Origin: PALSA-612 sp963742925
Lineage (GTDB): Bacteria > Actinomycetota > Thermoleophilia > Gaiellales > Gaiellaceae
Direction of reading: 5' to 3'
Length of the DNA stretch: 64,000 bases
Assembly: GCA_963742925.1 (NCBI GenBank)
Contig: CAVUNV010000005.1
Span: 372,001-436,000 of the forward strand
The translations under genes and the position numbers were made by a program. Positions within the stretch are counted from its first letter, which is position 1; each line of letters starts with the position of its first letter. This document shows positions 61,333 through 64,000 of this stretch, one piece after another. Below the pieces are notes generated by a model. It did not search any database. It saw nothing but the letters and a program-made list of their open reading frames with translations, and was not told the origin of the DNA.

Positions 61333-62349
61333 GCAAGCTGCCGAGATCCTCGTGGGCCAGGAGGCGTACGTGGTCGGAGGCACGATCCGCGACGAGCTGC
61401 TCGGCCGACCCGTGGTCGACGTCGACATCGCCTGCATCGAGCCCGAGCAGACGGCCCGGGCGTACGCGCGGCTGTCCGGCGGCGCGCCGTTTCCGCTCTC
61501 GACGGCGCACGGCGGCTGGCGGGTGGCGCTCACCCGGGGCCGGACCGTCGATTTCACGCCTCTCCGCGGCTCGATCGAGGACGACCTCGCGACCCGCGAC
61601 TTCACGATCAACGCCATCGCGCGACCGCTCGCCGGAGGCGACCACGTCGATCCCTTCGGTGGGCGCGACGACCTCGAGGGGCGGCTGGTGCGCGCGGTCG
61701 CCGTCCGGCGTGTTCGAGGCCGATCCGCTTCGACTGCTCCGCGCCGTCCGCTTCGAGGAGGAGCTCGGATTCGCGATCGAGCGTCGCACCGAGCTGCTGG
61801 TGCGGGAGCAGGCGAAGCTGGTCAGCCGGCCGGCCGGCGAGCGGATCCTCGAGGTCCTGAGCCGGCTCGGCACCGCCGGCTGGCGGCGGCTCGACGAGCT
61901 CGGGATGCTGAAGCCGCTCGGCGGCTCGCTCGAGTACGCGGATCGCGCCGACGCCGTCGACTCGTCCGGCTACAGGCTCGTCGTCTTCCTGCAGGATTCG
62001 CTCGGCCTGCTGCCGATCTCGCGTGAGCTCCGGCGCCTCGCGGTCGCGCTCCTGCGCAGCTCGCCCCCCACCGATTCGTCTCCCCGGTCGATTCACCGCT
62101 TCCGGCGCCAGACCGAGCCGTGGGCGCTCGAGGCGCTCGCCTTCCATGATCGCCTCGACCTGACCGACGCGCTGCACGAGTTCACGCGCCGGCGACCCGT
62201 CCGAGCCGCTCGTCCGGGGTGACGAGCTCGGCCTTCCGCCGGGACCGGAGATCGGCATCCTGCTCGAGCTGATCGCCGAGGAGCGTGCGGCAGGCATGAT
62301 CTCGACGAGAGAGGAGGCGCTTGAGCTTGTCCGACGACAACAACACTGA
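61325..62349 (+). CDS. cca: CCA-adding/poly(A) polymerase-like tRNA nucleotidyltransferase (two frame breaks)
   Basis: Class II nucleotidyltransferase head GGTIRDELLGRPVVDVDIA (GGxxRD and DxD), TRDFTINAIARPL, and the RNA-binding GVFEADPLRLLRAVRFEEELGF. Two single-base changes, one near 61708 (extra C in GCCGTCC) and one near 62193, interrupt it; the corrected C-terminus is PPGPEIGILLELIAEERAAG ending at the TGA 62347-62349. It adds or repairs the CCA end of tRNA or adenylates RNA; length (about 341 residues) and lack of an HD domain leave the exact type open. It overlaps alr by eight bases. Confidence 0.82.
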
Positions 62350-63049
62350 GCAGGTGCGAGAGCGATTCGCGCGGACCGCTGAGCGTCAGGCCGAGCTCGA
62401 GCAGGGCCGCCGCGATGCGTTTCGCGAGAAGCTGCGCCGGTTCATGCCGTTGTCCGGGACGGAGCGCGTGCTCGACTCGGGTGCCGGTACGGGCGCGCTC
62501 GCCCTGGCGCTGGCGCCGCTCGTCCGGGAGGTGGTCGCGGTCGACATCGTTCCGGAGCTCCTCGAGCTGGGCCGGCAGGCTGCGGCGGAGTTCCCGAACG
62601 TGACCTTCGTCGAGGGCGACGCGATGAGCCTGCCCTTCGATCTCGACTCGTTCGATCTCGCCGGCTGCCACCGGACGCTCCACCACATCTCCCGGCCCGA
62701 GCTCGCCGTCTCCGAGCTCGCCCGCGTGACCCATCTCGGCGGCCGGGTGCTCGTCATCGATCAGATCGCACCCACGGACCCGCTGGCCGCGTACGAGCTC
62801 GACCGCTTCGAGCGGAGCCGCGACCCCTCGCACACGCGGCTGCTTCCAGAGGTCGACGTTCGCTCGATGTTCGACATGAACGGTCTCGTCCTCCAGGCCT
62901 CCCGTGTCGAGCAGGAGCCGCGGGAGCTCGACCCGTACCTCGATCTGGCCGGCTGCGAGGGGCCTGCCCGGGAGGCTGCGCGCACCGCTGCGCCCTCGAA
63001 GCTGGTGGCGACGGTGGGCTGGTACGTGGCAGTCAAGCCGGTTCCCTGA
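62321..63049 (+). CDS. SAM-dependent methyltransferase (UbiE/Methyltransf_11 type)
   Basis: A 242-residue methyltransferase with motif I VLDSGAGTGALALAL, motif post-I VVAVDIVPELLELG, and the FDLAGCHRTLHHISRP region. It resembles UbiE/Coq5-like enzymes; the substrate is unknown. TTG 62321 follows GAGAGGAGGCGC and begins inside the last codons of the cca gene (overlap 29 bases), so the two are coupled. Confidence 0.8.
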   Translation: MSLSDDNNTEQVRERFARTAERQAELEQGRRDAFREKLRRFMPLSGTERVLDSGAGTGALALALAPLVREVVAVDIVPELLELGRQAAAEFPNVTFVEGDAMSLPFDLDSFDLAGCHRTLHHISRPELAVSELARVTHLGGRVLVIDQIAPTDPLAAYELDRFERSRDPSHTRLLPEVDVRSMFDMNGLVLQASRVEQEPRELDPYLDLAGCEGPAREAARTAAPSKLVATVGWYVAVKPVP

Positions 63050-63065
63050 CGCGTAAGCTTCGGCC

Positions 63066-64000
63066 GTGAACGACTCGGATCTGTCGCGGCTCGCCGACCT
63101 CGCGGTCTCGGTCGGCGCAAATGTCCAGCCGGGTCAGATCGTCGGCATCTCCGCCGAGCTCGAGCATCAGGATCTCGTGCGCGCACTGGCGGCGAGCGCC
63201 TACGACCACGGCGCGAAGTTCGTGGACGTCATGTACATCGACCCGCTCGTCAAGCGCGCGCGGATCGAGTTCGCGCCGGAGGACACGCTCGACTACGTGC
63301 CACCCTGGTACGGGCAGCGTGTGCTCGAGCTGGGCGAGCACCGTGCCGCCTTCATCAACGTCCGGGGAACGACCGTGCCCGGCGCGCTCGACGGACTGGA
63401 CCCGAAGCGGGCCGGTCGCGACCAGCTGCCGCGCGTGAAGGAGACGAACGTGATCGTCAACGAACGCACGGTGAACTGGACGATCGTCGCCTACCCGACG
63501 CTCCCCTGGGCGCGGCTCTGCTACCCGGACCTGGACGACGAGGCGGCGCTCGCACGCCTCTGGGAGGAGGTCAAGCACGTCAGCCGTCTCGACGAGCCCG
63601 ATCCTCTCGAGGCCTGGGAGGCGAGGCTGGACTCCCTCGAACGCGCCGCCGAGGCGCTCAACGAGGCCGGTCTCGACGCCGTCCACTTCGAGGGCGAAGG
63701 CACCGATCTGACGATCGGGTTGCTCCCCACCTCCATCTGGCGGATGGCCCGCTGGTCGACGATCGACGGGATCCGCCATCTGCCGAACGTGCCGACCGAG
63801 GAGGTCTTCACCTCACCGGACCCGACCCGCGCGGACGGCAGGGTGCGCTCGACCAAGCCGCTCGTCCTCTCGGACGGGTCGGTCGTGCGCGGGCTCGAGG
63901 TGCGGTTCGAGGGCGGGCGGGCCGTCGAGATCACCGCCGACGAGGGGGCCGAGGTGCTGCAGGGCCGTACGCAGCTCGACGACGGCGCGGCCCGGCTCGG
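63066..64000 (+). CDS. M29-family aminopeptidase, 3' end outside window
   Basis: At least 311 residues of a metal-dependent M29 (AmpS/AmpT) aminopeptidase. Recognisable parts are NVQPGQIVGISAELEHQDLVRALAASAYDHGAKFVDVMY, LDPLEAWEARLDSLERAAEALN, FEGEGTDLTIGLLP and HLPNVPTEEVFTSPDPTRADG, which carries metal ligand Glu residues. TAAGCT (63054-63059) ends six bases before GTG 63066, so the gene begins a new leaderless unit. The remaining metal ligands lie past the window end. Confidence 0.85.
   Translation, partial: MNDSDLSRLADLAVSVGANVQPGQIVGISAELEHQDLVRALAASAYDHGAKFVDVMYIDPLVKRARIEFAPEDTLDYVPPWYGQRVLELGEHRAAFINVRGTTVPGALDGLDPKRAGRDQLPRVKETNVIVNERTVNWTIVAYPTLPWARLCYPDLDDEAALARLWEEVKHVSRLDEPDPLEAWEARLDSLERAAEALNEAGLDAVHFEGEGTDLTIGLLPTSIWRMARWSTIDGIRHLPNVPTEEVFTSPDPTRADGRVRSTKPLVLSDGSVVRGLEVRFEGGRAVEITADEGAEVLQGRTQLDDGAARL

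Noticed and set aside
1..64000. tRNA, rRNA, CRISPR array, IS element or prophage
   Set aside because: No T-loop-like GTTCRA sequence in a cloverleaf context, no regular spacer array and no transposase or integrase motif was found by eye; short RNA genes could still be missed without a covariance search.

Overview
The window is GC-rich, densely packed bacterial chromosome with almost no spare DNA; the longest gene-free stretches are about 170-200 bases and none reaches 300. Gene content (an HU-like protein, rplM-rpsI-glmM-glmS, guaB-guaA, a Tad/Flp pilus locus, two-domain rhodanese, DUF72, homogentisate catabolism), codon use and widespread leaderless-type starts suggest an uncultured soil actinobacterium, most plausibly class Thermoleophilia. 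That placement is inference; no rRNA or tRNA gene was seen. No CRISPR array, IS element or prophage was recognised.

Layout: 1-0.8 kb FabL-type enoyl reductase (cut by the window edge) and a small protein; 1-3.5 kb EamA and MFS exporters; 3.5-8.2 kb homogentisate route of tyrosine breakdown (hpd, fumarylacetoacetase-family, hmgA) with a CDF metal transporter inside it; 8.3-12.2 kb a coupled run of HAD phosphatase, AlkA glycosylase, GNAT, GST-like and rhodanese genes; 12.2-13.7 kb glutamine amidotransferase and DUF72 on the minus strand; 13.8-16.0 kb murI-rph-rdgB; 16-18.3 kb YihY, a roadblock-like protein, pyrE and HU; 18.4-21.5 kb a sedolisin protease followed by a subtilisin-inhibitor-like protein; 21.5-27.8 kb pyrF-dacA-pfkB-like and guaB-guaA; 27.9-31.7 kb phospholipase D-like, nitroreductase and a GGDEF/HD-GYP protein; 31.8-35.9 kb rplM-rpsI-glmM-glmS; 36-44.5 kb large membrane proteins including an internally repeated DUF2339 protein; 44.5-53.4 kb DUF192, an M15-like peptidase and the Tad pilus genes; 53.5-58.1 kb small membrane proteins, a long coiled coil, a methyltransferase and a secreted glycosidase; 58.1-64 kb ArfB-like, acpS-nnrDE-alr-cca, a methyltransferase and a partial M29 aminopeptidase.

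Three themes recur. (1) Most genes that head a transcription unit carry TANNNT ending 6-7 bases (sometimes 8-9) before the start codon with no Shine-Dalgarno site, the signature of leaderless mRNAs; genes inside operons instead use ATGA/GTGA overlaps or good ribosome sites. (2) Two promoters resemble the FliA/WhiG class (TCAA, 15-16 bases, GCCGATAC): one before the GGDEF/HD-GYP gene and one before the cpaB-tadZ-tadA-tadB-tadC run, suggesting a shared c-di-GMP/pilus regulon. (3) A dispersed structured repeat with covarying stems lies at 3' ends of genes near 24.6, 53.45 and 53.9 kb.

At least twelve single-base frame breaks interrupt otherwise well conserved genes (GST, sedolisin, DUF2339, GT-C, alr, cca). 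Several fall in G/C runs and look more like uncorrected assembly indels than real pseudogenes, so joined products are described.
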